Source: Alphaproteobacteria bacterium (GTDB lineage Bacteria > Pseudomonadota > Alphaproteobacteria > UBA8366 > GCA-2717185). From it: 64,000 nt of DNA. The stretch lies in assembly GCA_028822585.1 (NCBI GenBank), contig JAPKDL010000003.1, positions 41,402-105,401 on the forward strand. Direction: 5' to 3'. The notes under the pieces are model-generated. The model saw nothing but the letters and a program-made list of their open reading frames with translations, ran no database searches and had not been told where the DNA came from. Made by a program: the position numbers and the translations under genes. Shown here piece after piece: positions 1 to 8,134 of the stretch (within the stretch, counting starts at the first letter, position 1; each line of letters begins with the position of its first letter).

Positions 1-1
1 A

Positions 2-421
2 ATCGTCGCGGCGGACGAGCGGGAAACCGGGATGCGCGCACTTTTGAATTTCGGACACACATTCGGGCACGCGCTCGAGGCTGAAACAGGATTTTGCGAC
101 GCCTTGCTTCATGGTGAAGGCGTCGCTATTGGCATGGCGATCGCCTTCGATCTGTCGGTTCTCAAAGGTTTATGCCCGGCCAGAGACGCCGCCCGGGTTC
201 ACCGTCACCTCGCCACGGTCGGGCTTGGTTTCGGTTTGGAGCACACGCAAGGCATGATTTGGAATTTAGCTCGTTTGGTGGATCACATGCAAAAAGACAA
301 AAAAGTGCAGGATGGCAGGCTCACCTTCATCTTAACACGGGGCATTGGTGAAGCGTTTGTGTCACAAGATGTTTCGCGCGACGATCTATTCGCCGTCTTA
401 GAGGGAACAATCGCCGCATGA
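2..421 (+). CDS. aroB: 3-dehydroquinate synthase, C-terminal part (AroB)
   Basis: Partial gene entering from the left edge; the frame is open from base 2 and 139 residues are visible. AroB converts DAHP to 3-dehydroquinate in the shikimate pathway, in the cytoplasm, using NAD and a divalent metal. The visible part starts in the metal-binding stretch: residues preceding NFGHTFGHALE are typical of the family, and the GHTFGH histidines are metal ligands. The TGA stop overlaps the ATG of the next gene (ATGA at 418-421), so the two are translationally coupled. aroB upstream of a CNNM/HlyC-type gene is a common alphaproteobacterial order. Only the 3' part can be judged. Confidence 0.95.
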   Translation: MVAADERETGMRALLNFGHTFGHALEAETGFCDALLHGEGVAIGMAIAFDLSVLKGLCPARDAARVHRHLATVGLGFGLEHTQGMIWNLARLVDHMQKDKKVQDGRLTFILTRGIGEAFVSQDVSRDDLFAVLEGTIAA

Positions 422-1701
422 TGATGGAATGGGTGACATCTCTTGCGACTATCGTCGTTCTGCTCGTTGTTTCCGCCTTTTTTTCAGGTTCCGAAACGGC
501 GTTAACCGCTGCGTCTCGACCGCGCATCCATCAACTTGCGACCAAGGGCAATCGCCGCGCACGGATTGTGCTGAATTTGCACGACCATAAGGATCGTCTG
601 ATCGGTGCCATTTTACTGGGCAACAATATCGTCAACATTTTCGGCTCCGCGCTGGCGACATATATGTTCTTGAAAATTTTTGGAGACGCCGGGGTATTTT
701 ATGCGACCATGACGATGACATTGTTAATCGTAATTTTCGCTGAAGTCCTGCCAAAAACATACGCCATAACCCATGCGGACAGATCCGCCTTGATGGTCGC
801 TGCGCCAATTCGCATTGTTGTGACGTTATTGGCGCCAATCACAGCCGCCATACAATGGTTCGCCCGCATGACGGTTGCGCCATTCGGTGTCAAACTCGCA
901 GCGGATTTAAGTATCGAACATGATGAAGAAGAGCTTCGCGGTGCCATAGACCTGCACGACGGCGCCGAACCCGAATTGCGACAAGAACGCCAGATGCTGC
1001 AAAGTATTCTGGATCTGGATGACGTCGGCGTCGAAGCGATCATGACCCACCGACAAACCGTCACCATGATTGATATCGACGACGCCCCTGCCGACATCGT
1101 TAATCAAGCGCTCGCAAGCCCATTCACTCGCTTGCCTCTCTACAAGGGCGACCCAGACAACATTGTCGGCATCTTGCACGCCAAGGCGTTGCTCCGTGAA
1201 GTCCATACGATTGGCGACCAGCTTGAGGACGTCGATTTTTCAAGCCTCGCCGCGAACCCCTGGTTCATTCCCGATACAACAACATTATTGGACCAATTGC
1301 AGGCTTTCCGCGCCAAACGCGAACACTTTGCGATTGTTGTTGATGAATATGGAGCCTTCAAAGGGATCGTCACCCTGGAAGACATCCTGGAAGAAATTGT
1401 CGGAAGCATCGAGGACGAACATGATATTGCGGTGTCCGGCGTGCGTCCACAAACTGACGGCACTTACGTCATAAGCGGAACAGTGACGTTACGGGACCTT
1501 AATCGCGAATTCGAATGGCACCTACCCGACGATCAAGCCGCCACGCTTGCCGGTCTTCTACTGCACGCTTCCCGGCGCATACCGGAATCTGGACAAGTCT
1601 TCACTTTTTATGGATACCGGTTTGAAATTTTGCGGCGCCATCGTAATCAAATAACGTCGATTTGCGTAACACCCCCCGCACCCATGTCAGACGACAATTA
1701 A
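418..1701 (+). CDS. CNNM/CorC-type membrane protein with CBS pair (HlyC/CorC family)
   Basis: 427 residues. The N-terminal DUF21/CNNM transmembrane domain (about residues 1-170) carries FFSGSETALTAAS and GNNIVNIFGSALAT, both typical of the family. It is followed by a CBS pair (about 200-320, including FAIVVDEYGAFKGIVTLEDI) and a C-terminal CorC/HlyC domain (about 335-415). Family members are inner-membrane proteins linked to Mg2+/Co2+ export or resistance; the older haemolysin label is probably misleading. Three Met codons in a row (418, 421, 424) leave the exact start open; the first overlaps the aroB stop. A link to the cobalt chelatase genes about 1.3 kb downstream is possible but is only inference. 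Confidence 0.9.
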   Translation: MMMEWVTSLATIVVLLVVSAFFSGSETALTAASRPRIHQLATKGNRRARIVLNLHDHKDRLIGAILLGNNIVNIFGSALATYMFLKIFGDAGVFYATMTMTLLIVIFAEVLPKTYAITHADRSALMVAAPIRIVVTLLAPITAAIQWFARMTVAPFGVKLAADLSIEHDEEELRGAIDLHDGAEPELRQERQMLQSILDLDDVGVEAIMTHRQTVTMIDIDDAPADIVNQALASPFTRLPLYKGDPDNIVGILHAKALLREVHTIGDQLEDVDFSSLAANPWFIPDTTTLLDQLQAFRAKREHFAIVVDEYGAFKGIVTLEDILEEIVGSIEDEHDIAVSGVRPQTDGTYVISGTVTLRDLNREFEWHLPDDQAATLAGLLLHASRRIPESGQVFTFYGYRFEILRRHRNQITSICVTPPAPMSDDN

Positions 1702-1727
1702 CACCGACCTATTGAAAATAAAGTATC

Positions 1728-2303
1728 ATGACATTATCTCCTCCGTCGACGCGCGACCTCGTTCACACGCGCCAAATAGAGTGCCGTGGTTATCATCGCG
1801 AAGATGGCCTTTGGGATATTGAAGGCCATTTGATAGACACCAAACCCGAGACCCCAAACGAGTCTCACACAACCTCAAACAACGTCTCGGTCATACACGA
1901 CATGTGGCTTCGTCTCACCATTGACGATGCGTTGATGGTGCATGCTGCTGAAGCTGTGATGGACCAAAGTCCCTACCGGATTTGCCCCGAGATCGCACCC
2001 AATTTCGACGCCTTGGCAGGCGTCCAGATTAAGCCTGGCTGGCGCCGAGAAGCCAACCGGCGCGTTGGCGGCGTCAAGGGATGCACCCATTTGGTGGAAT
2101 TGTTGGGCCCGATGGCTACGGTCTGCTACCAAACGCTTTATGGTGGTGGCCCAACCAATGATCCAAACCAAGATAAATCATCCGGTACAGAACATGAGCC
2201 TCCCTCACGGCCGAAACCACATTTCATCGACAAATGCCACGCTCACCGATCCAACGGCGAAATTGTGAAAAAATATTGGCCTGAATTCCATGTCGACGCT
2301 TGA
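1728..2303 (+). CDS. DUF2889 family protein
   Basis: 191 residues, cytoplasmic, no signal peptide or membrane segment. It has the DUF2889 pattern: RQIECRGYHREDGLWDIEG near the N-terminus, a central IHDMWLRLTIDDALMVHAAE, SPYRICPEIAPNF, GWRREANRR and GCTHLVELLGPMAT. The conserved Cys and His residues (PYRIC, GCTHL) suggest a metal or redox role, but the function of the family is unknown to me. It lies 26 bp after the CNNM gene and on the same strand as the J-domain and cobST genes. The ATG at 1728 is the first in frame. The family call rests on recognition of these blocks, not on a search. Confidence 0.8.
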   Translation: MTLSPPSTRDLVHTRQIECRGYHREDGLWDIEGHLIDTKPETPNESHTTSNNVSVIHDMWLRLTIDDALMVHAAEAVMDQSPYRICPEIAPNFDALAGVQIKPGWRREANRRVGGVKGCTHLVELLGPMATVCYQTLYGGGPTNDPNQDKSSGTEHEPPSRPKPHFIDKCHAHRSNGEIVKKYWPEFHVDA

Positions 2304-2378
2304 AGCAGCCGAGCAGGAACACGCATCCTCTTTCGAGCACACCTTGTATAGCCATTGCCCCTTGCTCATAATATCAAA

Positions 2379-2951
2379 ATGGATACTCGTTTCGAACTAT
2401 CACACCCTGGCGAAAAACCGTTAGCAGCCCAATGCGATCACGCGACGTGTCACGCCATTGGCGTGCATAGGGCACCCAAGGCGCGGAACCTATTGAACGA
2501 ATATTATTGGTTTTGTCTCGATCATATCCGCGAATATAACAAAAACTGGAATTACTGCATCGGATTGGACGTTCGAACGATAGAACGCGAAATTCGAAAT
2601 GACACGGTCTGGCGGCGCCCAACATGGCCGCTGAACGGAAATTCCCATCACAGCGGCGCAGGCGCTTGGTTCGAAGATAATATTGAGATACTGGAAGACA
2701 TTATTGATACCGGCGACAGCGCTTATACGAAACGGTCACAACAACCTGTTCATACTGACCCAGAAGCGACCCGCGCCCTGCATGTAATGGACCTTATGGC
2801 ACCGATAACCTTGACCGCGCTCAAATCGCGCTATAAGGATTTGGTCAAACGTCTTCACCCTGACACTAACAATGGTGACAAAAGCGCCGAAGATCGGCTG
2901 AAAACAATAAACGAGGCATACGCCACGCTAAAAAAACACATAACGCGGTAG
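2379..2951 (+). CDS. J-domain (DnaJ-like) protein upstream of cobS
   Basis: 190 residues from the ATG at 2379; a TTG at 2355 would add eight residues and cannot be excluded. The N-terminal 90 residues carry CDHATCHAIG, EYYWFCLDHIREYN and NWNYC, a cysteine/aromatic-rich region typical of this alphaproteobacterial family. The C-terminal 60 residues form a J domain with LHPDTN (the HPD motif that stimulates Hsp70, about residues 159-161). J-domain genes of this type commonly precede cobS, and here only 42 bp separate them. A role helping DnaK fold or assemble the cobaltochelatase AAA+ partner is a reasonable guess but not shown. No full DnaJ zinc-finger region is present. Confidence 0.85.
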   Translation: MDTRFELSHPGEKPLAAQCDHATCHAIGVHRAPKARNLLNEYYWFCLDHIREYNKNWNYCIGLDVRTIEREIRNDTVWRRPTWPLNGNSHHSGAGAWFEDNIEILEDIIDTGDSAYTKRSQQPVHTDPEATRALHVMDLMAPITLTALKSRYKDLVKRLHPDTNNGDKSAEDRLKTINEAYATLKKHITR

Positions 2952-2993
2952 TACGTCCGATTTCCCACTCCAAGACAAAACGGAATATTCCAC

Positions 2994-3992
2994 ATGACGA
3001 CGATTGACGGGCCACTTCAAGCCCATGAGCTTACCGCGCCAGACATTAAGCTGTCTGTACGAGAAACATTCGGTTTGGATACCGACATGAGTGTTCCCGG
3101 GTTTTCGGTTGGTTCCGATTATGTACCGGACATTGATAAAGCCTATGTGTTTGACTTTGACACGACCATGGCGATCCTCGCGGGTTTCTCACATAACCGG
3201 CGCGTTATGATCCAAGGCTATCACGGCACGGGCAAATCCACCCACGTGGAACAAGTCGCCGCCCGCCTGAACTGGCCCTGCGTCCGCGTTAATCTCGATA
3301 GCCATATAAGCCGTATCGATCTTATCGGTAAGGACGCCATCGTCCTGCGGGAAGGCCAACAGGTGACAGAATTTCGCGAAGGCATTCTGCCCTGGGCCTT
3401 ACAAAGCCCCTGCGCGCTATGTTTTGACGAATACGACGCCGGGCGCCCAGACGTCATGTTCGTCATTCAACGTATCCTTGAAGTTGAAGGCAAATTGACA
3501 CTTCTCGATCAGAGCAAGGTGCTCAAACCGCATCCGTTTTTCCGCCTCTTTTCAACGGCGAACACGGTCGGGTTGGGGGACACGACAGGGCTTTATCACG
3601 GCACGCAGCAGATCAACCAAGGCCAAATGGATCGCTGGAACATCGTGACGACATTGAACTATCTGCCGCATGAGGAAGAAGTAAAAATCGTTCTTTCCAA
3701 GACGCCGCAGTATAAGAACAAAGAAGGCCTTGAAAAATTGAGCGCTATGGTCGCCTTGGCAGATTTGACGCGCTCGGGCTTTATTGGGGGGGATATCTCG
3801 ACAGTGATGTCACCCAGAACCGTCATAACCTGGGCTGAAAATGCGGAAATATTCGCCGACATTGGCTTCGCCTTTCGGGTGACATTCCTGAACAAATGCG
3901 ATGAAACGGAACGACCCGTTGTCGCCGAATATTATCAGCGTTGCTTTGGAACCGACTTACCGGATTCCAGCATCGGAGCCTCAGCTAGCTAA
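2994..3992 (+). CDS. cobS: Aerobic cobaltochelatase subunit CobS (AAA+ ATPase)
   Basis: 332 residues, the usual length. CobS and CobT form the ATPase chaperone that, with CobN, inserts Co2+ into hydrogenobyrinic acid a,c-diamide in aerobic B12 synthesis. Walker A is GYHGTGKST (about 75-83), Walker B CFDEYD (about 143-148), and FSTANTVG is the sensor 1 region. The N-terminus has the family's [20 protein letters not shown]. cobT follows after 11 bp. No cobN is in the window, so the large subunit must lie elsewhere. The MoxR relatives of this ATPase are less likely because the N-terminal block and the paired CobT fit CobS closely. Confidence 0.95.
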   Translation: MTTIDGPLQAHELTAPDIKLSVRETFGLDTDMSVPGFSVGSDYVPDIDKAYVFDFDTTMAILAGFSHNRRVMIQGYHGTGKSTHVEQVAARLNWPCVRVNLDSHISRIDLIGKDAIVLREGQQVTEFREGILPWALQSPCALCFDEYDAGRPDVMFVIQRILEVEGKLTLLDQSKVLKPHPFFRLFSTANTVGLGDTTGLYHGTQQINQGQMDRWNIVTTLNYLPHEEEVKIVLSKTPQYKNKEGLEKLSAMVALADLTRSGFIGGDISTVMSPRTVITWAENAEIFADIGFAFRVTFLNKCDETERPVVAEYYQRCFGTDLPDSSIGASAS

Positions 3993-4003
3993 GGACGGCC
4001 CCG

Positions 4004-5893
4004 ATGACCAAGGACGAACCGCCCGTAGAAATGTTCAAACGCGCCACAGCGGCGTGTTTCCGGGCTCTTGCGGAGCGTGCAGATATGGATGTCTCGTATT
4101 CAGCGGAGGCACCCGGTGTATCGGGCGAGAAGGTGCGCCTGCCCTTTCCCAGCCGAGAGCTACCGCGTGAAGAAGTCGCCCAAGTTCGCGGTGAAGCCGA
4201 CGCCTTGGCGCTGCGCTTAAAACATCACGACGCAAAACTGCACGCAAGCCGGATGCCGACTGGCGACACCGCCCCCGCACTATACGAAGCCTTAGAGCAA
4301 GCGCGCGTTGAAGCGCTTGGCGCCAACCTAATGGTGGGTGTAAGAGACAACATCGCCGCGTCGCTGGAAGACCGTTACCGACGCGAAGGCCTGCATCGCG
4401 TAACGGAAAAAAACGACACGGTTATGCCCGAAGTCGTGCGATTGTTGGCGCGCACCGCCTTTACCGGTGCGCCGCCGCCGGACGCAGCGAAAAGCGTTTG
4501 CGATCTTTGGGGGACAGACCTTGCCGAAAAAATCGGTATAAACCTCGAAGATTTGCACGATAAATTGGATGATCAGCGCGCCTATAGCGACGCCGTTCGC
4601 CAGTTGATTCAAGACTTGGATATTGACCTTGGTGCCGACCCGGATGCCGATGATAGCGACGCGTCGGGCGATGACGATTCCAGTGAAGAAAATGCCGAAT
4701 CTGAATCCGAAGAAGAAGGCGGAGATCAAGCCGACGCCTCCGGTGAAGAAGGCGGCGAATCCGCTGACGGCGACGGGACCGAAGACGAATCCACCGACAT
4801 GATGCCGGACGACGAAGACGGCGAGATGATGCCTGCCGACGGCAGCGAAGAACCAGGCGACCCTGGCAAGCGCTGGCGCCCAGAACATGATTTGTCGAAT
4901 GTCCCGAAAGAAGCTTTTTATCAAGGCTACACTGAGGCGTTCGATGAAGTGGTTCCGGCTGAAACGCTGTGCGACCCAGAAGAATTAACCCGTCTACGCC
5001 AACTTCTCGATCAACAATTGACGCAGCTTCAAGGTATTATCGGGCGACTAGCCAACCGTTTGCAGCGCCGCCTTTTGGCCAAACAAACTCGGTCCTGGGA
5101 TTTTGACCTTGAGGAAGGCTTGTTGGACACCGCCAGGCTGGACCGCATCGTCATCAATCCACAGCACCCCTTGTCCTTTAAACAGGAAAAGGACATGGAT
5201 TTCCGCGACACCGTAGTCACGTTGCTCATCGATAATTCCGGGTCCATGCGAGGGCGTCCGATCACAATCGCCGCCATGAGCGCCGACATTCTCGCCCGAA
5301 CACTCGAACGCTGCTCGGTCAAGGTTGAAATTCTAGGCTTCACGACGCGGGCCTGGAAAGGCGGACAGTCACGGGAAAAATGGATTTCCGAAGGCAAAAT
5401 CGCCAACCCGGGCCGGTTAAACGATTTGCGCCATATTGTTTACAAAGCCGCCGACGCGCCTTGGCGTCGGGTCCGTAAAAATCTAGGCCTTATGTTGCGC
5501 GAAGGCTTGTTGAAGGAAAATATTGATGGCGAAGCGCTTTTGTGGGCGCATGACCGCCTTTTGGGCCGACCTGAACAACGCCGAATTTTGATGGTAATCT
5601 CTGACGGTGCCCCAGTGGACGATTCCACATTATCCGTAAACCCCGGCAACTATCTCGAACGGCATTTACGGGATGCGATTGAATACATCGAAACCCGATC
5701 CCCCATCGAATTAGTGGCCATCGGTATTGGACATGACGTCACGCGGTATTACCGCCGCGCGGTCACCATCGTGGATGTTGAACAGCTTGGCGGCACCGTG
5801 ATGGATAAATTGGCGGAATTATTCGATGAAGACGACGCACGCGGCTCCCGGCGCGAACAGAAACAATCGGTAAAAACCCGGACTGCATTTTAG
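4004..5893 (+). CDS. cobT: Aerobic cobaltochelatase subunit CobT
   Basis: 629 residues, normal for CobT. The N-terminal CobT region (1-205) is followed by a long acidic linker (about 208-288, dominated by Asp, Glu, Ser and Gly). The C-terminal von Willebrand factor A domain carries the MIDAS sequence [11 protein letters not shown] (about 406-416) and [14 protein letters not shown]. CobT joins the CobS ring and uses the MIDAS site to contact CobN. It sits 11 bp after cobS in one transcription unit, which ends at the hairpin at 5909-5954. Confidence 0.95.
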   Translation: MTKDEPPVEMFKRATAACFRALAERADMDVSYSAEAPGVSGEKVRLPFPSRELPREEVAQVRGEADALALRLKHHDAKLHASRMPTGDTAPALYEALEQARVEALGANLMVGVRDNIAASLEDRYRREGLHRVTEKNDTVMPEVVRLLARTAFTGAPPPDAAKSVCDLWGTDLAEKIGINLEDLHDKLDDQRAYSDAVRQLIQDLDIDLGADPDADDSDASGDDDSSEENAESESEEEGGDQADASGEEGGESADGDGTEDESTDMMPDDEDGEMMPADGSEEPGDPGKRWRPEHDLSNVPKEAFYQGYTEAFDEVVPAETLCDPEELTRLRQLLDQQLTQLQGIIGRLANRLQRRLLAKQTRSWDFDLEEGLLDTARLDRIVINPQHPLSFKQEKDMDFRDTVVTLLIDNSGSMRGRPITIAAMSADILARTLERCSVKVEILGFTTRAWKGGQSREKWISEGKIANPGRLNDLRHIVYKAADAPWRRVRKNLGLMLREGLLKENIDGEALLWAHDRLLGRPEQRRILMVISDGAPVDDSTLSVNPGNYLERHLRDAIEYIETRSPIELVAIGIGHDVTRYYRRAVTIVDVEQLGGTVMDKLAELFDEDDARGSRREQKQSVKTRTAF

Positions 5894-5908
5894 TCGTCTA
5901 TTTTTGAC

Positions 5909-5954
5909 AAAATGAATAAAGCCCGCAATTGAAATTGCGGGCTTTATTCATTTT
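5909..5954. terminator. Bidirectional intrinsic terminator between cobT and rpmB
   Basis: A perfect 21-bp inverted repeat (5909-5929 with 5934-5954) around a 4-nt loop. The inner part of each arm is GC-rich (gcccgcaat) and the outer part A/T-rich, ending in AAAA on the left and TTTT on the right. It therefore works as a rho-independent terminator in both directions. It separates the convergent cobT (+) and rpmB (-). Confidence 0.92.
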
Positions 5955-5970
5955 AGAACGAAAGCTAACG

Positions 5971-6258
5971 TCAGGCGCGTGCTGCTGCTTTTTCAATCCG
6001 GCGCTTGATCCGGCGCGCTTCGTCCGTCAATTTTCGGTTCGGCGTTCCCAGAAGAAAAGCGTCCAACCCGCCCTTGAATTCAATCGTGCGGATCGCATTT
6101 ACTGAAATGCGCATCTTGACCATTTCACCTAGCGCGTCGCTCATCACCGAAGAGACTTGCAGGTTTGGCAGGAACCGACGCCGTGTCTTATTGTGCGCGT
6201 GACTGACATTATTGCCCGTCAAAACGCCTTTACCCGTAATAATGCAGCGACGTGACAT
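5971..6258 (-). CDS. rpmB: 50S ribosomal protein L28
   Basis: 95 residues from the ATG at 6258, beginning [20 protein letters not shown], the standard L28 start; upstream in-frame codons encode nothing like L28. [11 protein letters not shown] and the basic C-terminus are typical of alphaproteobacterial L28 (95-100 residues). L28 is a component of the large ribosomal subunit. It stands alone, 110 bp after meaB, and ends at the bidirectional terminator. Its promoter is probably in 6259-6368 but no clear boxes were seen. Confidence 0.97.
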   Translation of the reverse strand: MSRRCIITGKGVLTGNNVSHAHNKTRRRFLPNLQVSSVMSDALGEMVKMRISVNAIRTIEFKGGLDAFLLGTPNRKLTDEARRIKRRIEKAAARA

Positions 6259-6368
6259 GATCTTGTCCTTCAACCTTGGTATGGAAACCTGAATATTAAA
6301 TCTTTGAAACCGAGTCATCCCCGATTTAGCGGCGCTTTTTACGGCACCCATACCCACGCGTCAAGACG

Positions 6369-7358
6369 TTATCCGTCTCCCAGGAATTTCCGCAGCATCA
6401 TTTGCGCCGCCATGGACGGTGTTATGATCCCTTGCGCCACCTGATCTTCCAGCGCCGGCGCTAATTCACGGATCGCGTCATGCGCTTTCAGGGTCGAAAG
6501 CAACGTATCGCCAATTTCATTCCATAACCACGCCCGCGCCTGTTCGACCCGCCGTGCGCCCAAGGCGTCCTCGGCGCTTAACACCTTTTGAAACGCTAAC
6601 ACCGTGTCCCAAGCCTCTGCAATACCCACTCCGGTAAGGGCGGAACAGGTTTCTACCGGCACCGTCCAGTTCAGCATCGTCGGCCGAAGGAATTGAAGGG
6701 CGCTCCGATAATCAGACGCCGCATGGCGCGCCGCAGCGGCGAGGTCTCCATCCGTCTTATTCACCAGAATAATATCGGCAAGCTCCACAATGCCTTTTTT
6801 CATGCCTTGCAATTCATCGCCACCCGATGGCAACAGCAACAACATGAAGATATCAGTCATATCCTTCACCGCCGTTTCCGACTGACCCACGCCGACGGTT
6901 TCGACAAGTACGACGTCATACCCCGCCGCTTCGCAGACGATCATCGCTTCCCGGGTTCGGCGCGCGACACCGCCCAAGGTTCCCCCTGCAGGCGTCGGAC
7001 GAATGAACGCCGCAGGGTCCCGCCCCAAGACTTCCATCCGCGTTTTATCGCCTAATATGGACCCTCCACTGACTTTTGAGGACGGATCAACCGCCAACAC
7101 GGCCACCCGGTGGCCCCGGCCTATGATGTGCAATCCAAAGGCCTCAATAAAGGTCGACTTGCCAACGCCTGGTACACCGGACACGCCCACCCGAATGGAT
7201 TTACCCGACACAGGCAAAAGTATCGTTAACAATGCCTCCGCCATGTCGCGATGTTCTTCACGCGTCGACTCAATAATCGTAATCGCGCGCGCCGTCGCTC
7301 GACGGCTGCCGTTCCGAACCGCGGCGGCGAGAGTATCCATGTCTTTGGCGGTGTTCAT
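6369..7358 (-). CDS. meaB: Methylmalonyl-CoA mutase-associated GTPase MeaB (ArgK family)
   Basis: 329 residues. MeaB is a G3E-family P-loop GTPase that protects methylmalonyl-CoA mutase and gates loading of adenosylcobalamin. Motifs seen: P-loop GVPGVGKS (61-68), AVDPSS, DKTRM, the family-specific RPTPAGGTLGGVARRT, VETVGVGQSE (G3 region) and NKTDGD (NKxD). It is the last gene of the five-gene minus-strand block that begins with scpA, and its start overlaps the stop of the preceding small gene by 4 bp. The label argK is an old misannotation of this family. Confidence 0.95.
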   Translation of the reverse strand: MNTAKDMDTLAAAVRNGSRRATARAITIIESTREEHRDMAEALLTILLPVSGKSIRVGVSGVPGVGKSTFIEAFGLHIIGRGHRVAVLAVDPSSKVSGGSILGDKTRMEVLGRDPAAFIRPTPAGGTLGGVARRTREAMIVCEAAGYDVVLVETVGVGQSETAVKDMTDIFMLLLLPSGGDELQGMKKGIVELADIILVNKTDGDLAAAARHAASDYRSALQFLRPTMLNWTVPVETCSALTGVGIAEAWDTVLAFQKVLSAEDALGARRVEQARAWLWNEIGDTLLSTLKAHDAIRELAPALEDQVAQGIITPSMAAQMMLRKFLGDG

Positions 7359-7576
7359 ATCTTCTTTTTCTTGCTGTTGGTTAACGCCTTTTCCGCCACT
7401 TTCGCGACGCGGTGCTGGACATCCTGATCCAGCGCCTCGAATTCATCCCGTCGATCTCTAAGCAACGATAGGGCAGACTCCTTCAATTCATCCCGACCGG
7501 ACGACTCGGACGCTGCTTTAGATTTCAGCGGTGTGACGGCGTCCAGTTTTGATCCCACCTTGGCCTTGTTAAACAT
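7355..7576 (-). CDS. Small hydrophilic protein coupled to meaB
   Basis: 73 residues from the ATG at 7576 (a GTG at 7582 would add two). No family recognised. The protein is highly charged, with RDELKESALSLLRDRRDEFE and VAKVAEKALTNSKKKKI pointing to one or two amphipathic helices and a lysine-rich C-terminus; no membrane segment. It overlaps the GNAT gene by 8 bp at its start, and its TGA overlaps the ATG of meaB, so translation of all three is coupled. The tight packing is the best evidence that it is a real gene. Confidence 0.65.
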   Translation of the reverse strand: MFNKAKVGSKLDAVTPLKSKAASESSGRDELKESALSLLRDRRDEFEALDQDVQHRVAKVAEKALTNSKKKKI

Positions 7577-8087
7577 TTTCACCTATAAATTTCGCCATGA
7601 TAATTTCATCGACATACGCCTCGTCAATAAACAGCGAATCTCGCTTCGTCCCCTCGACAATATATCCAGCCGCCGCATAAAGTTTTTGGGCGCGTTCGTT
7701 ATTGGCCATGACGGTCAACTCCAGACGGTGCAACGGTAGTCCGACGCCAAATTTTTCCAATCGCGCCAGAAATGCGCGCCCTAGCCCTTTGCCGCCGTGG
7801 TCCTGTAAAATACCAAGACCTATGGTTCCGGTGCGCCTATTGCGGATAAATTCTCCGCCTATAACAACGCCTTCACCAACAACCGACGCGCCACACCAAG
7901 CGTTCAACAAAAAATGGTTGGGCAATTCCTTGAACCGTTCAATCACAAACTTCATTTCATCGGTAGACCGTGCGCGCTCTCCCGGACTACGTAATAAAAA
8001 ACTACTTTCCGCCAACAAGATTTCGCCAAAATCATATAGCGCCTGGGCGTCTTCCGGTTCCGCCGGTCTGATTGAATAGTCATTCAT
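7569..8087 (-). CDS. GNAT family N-acetyltransferase
   Basis: 172 residues. A GCN5-related acetyltransferase fold is indicated by the N-terminal IRPAEPEDAQALYDF, the acetyl-CoA-binding motif GLGILQDHGGKGLGRAFL (R/Q-x-x-G-x-G/A pattern) and the C-terminal LELTVMANNERAQKLYAAAG with GYIVEGTKRDSLF. These resemble RimJ/RimL- or phosphinothricin-type members; the substrate cannot be told. It lies between the giant coiled-coil gene and the small gene before meaB. Protein or small-molecule acetylation related to acyl-CoA metabolism is conceivable but not supported by the sequence. Confidence 0.85.
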   Translation of the reverse strand: MNDYSIRPAEPEDAQALYDFGEILLAESSFLLRSPGERARSTDEMKFVIERFKELPNHFLLNAWCGASVVGEGVVIGGEFIRNRRTGTIGLGILQDHGGKGLGRAFLARLEKFGVGLPLHRLELTVMANNERAQKLYAAAGYIVEGTKRDSLFIDEAYVDEIIMAKFIGENV

Positions 8088-8134
8088 GAGATGTGGGACC
8101 TGTGAGCCAATAAGATGTCGCCTGTATACGTTGG

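Noticed and set aside
4328..4924. 198-codon open frame on the minus strand
   Set aside because: Antisense to the acidic linker of cobT; its Phe/Val-rich sequence is the mirror of GAA/GAC codons.
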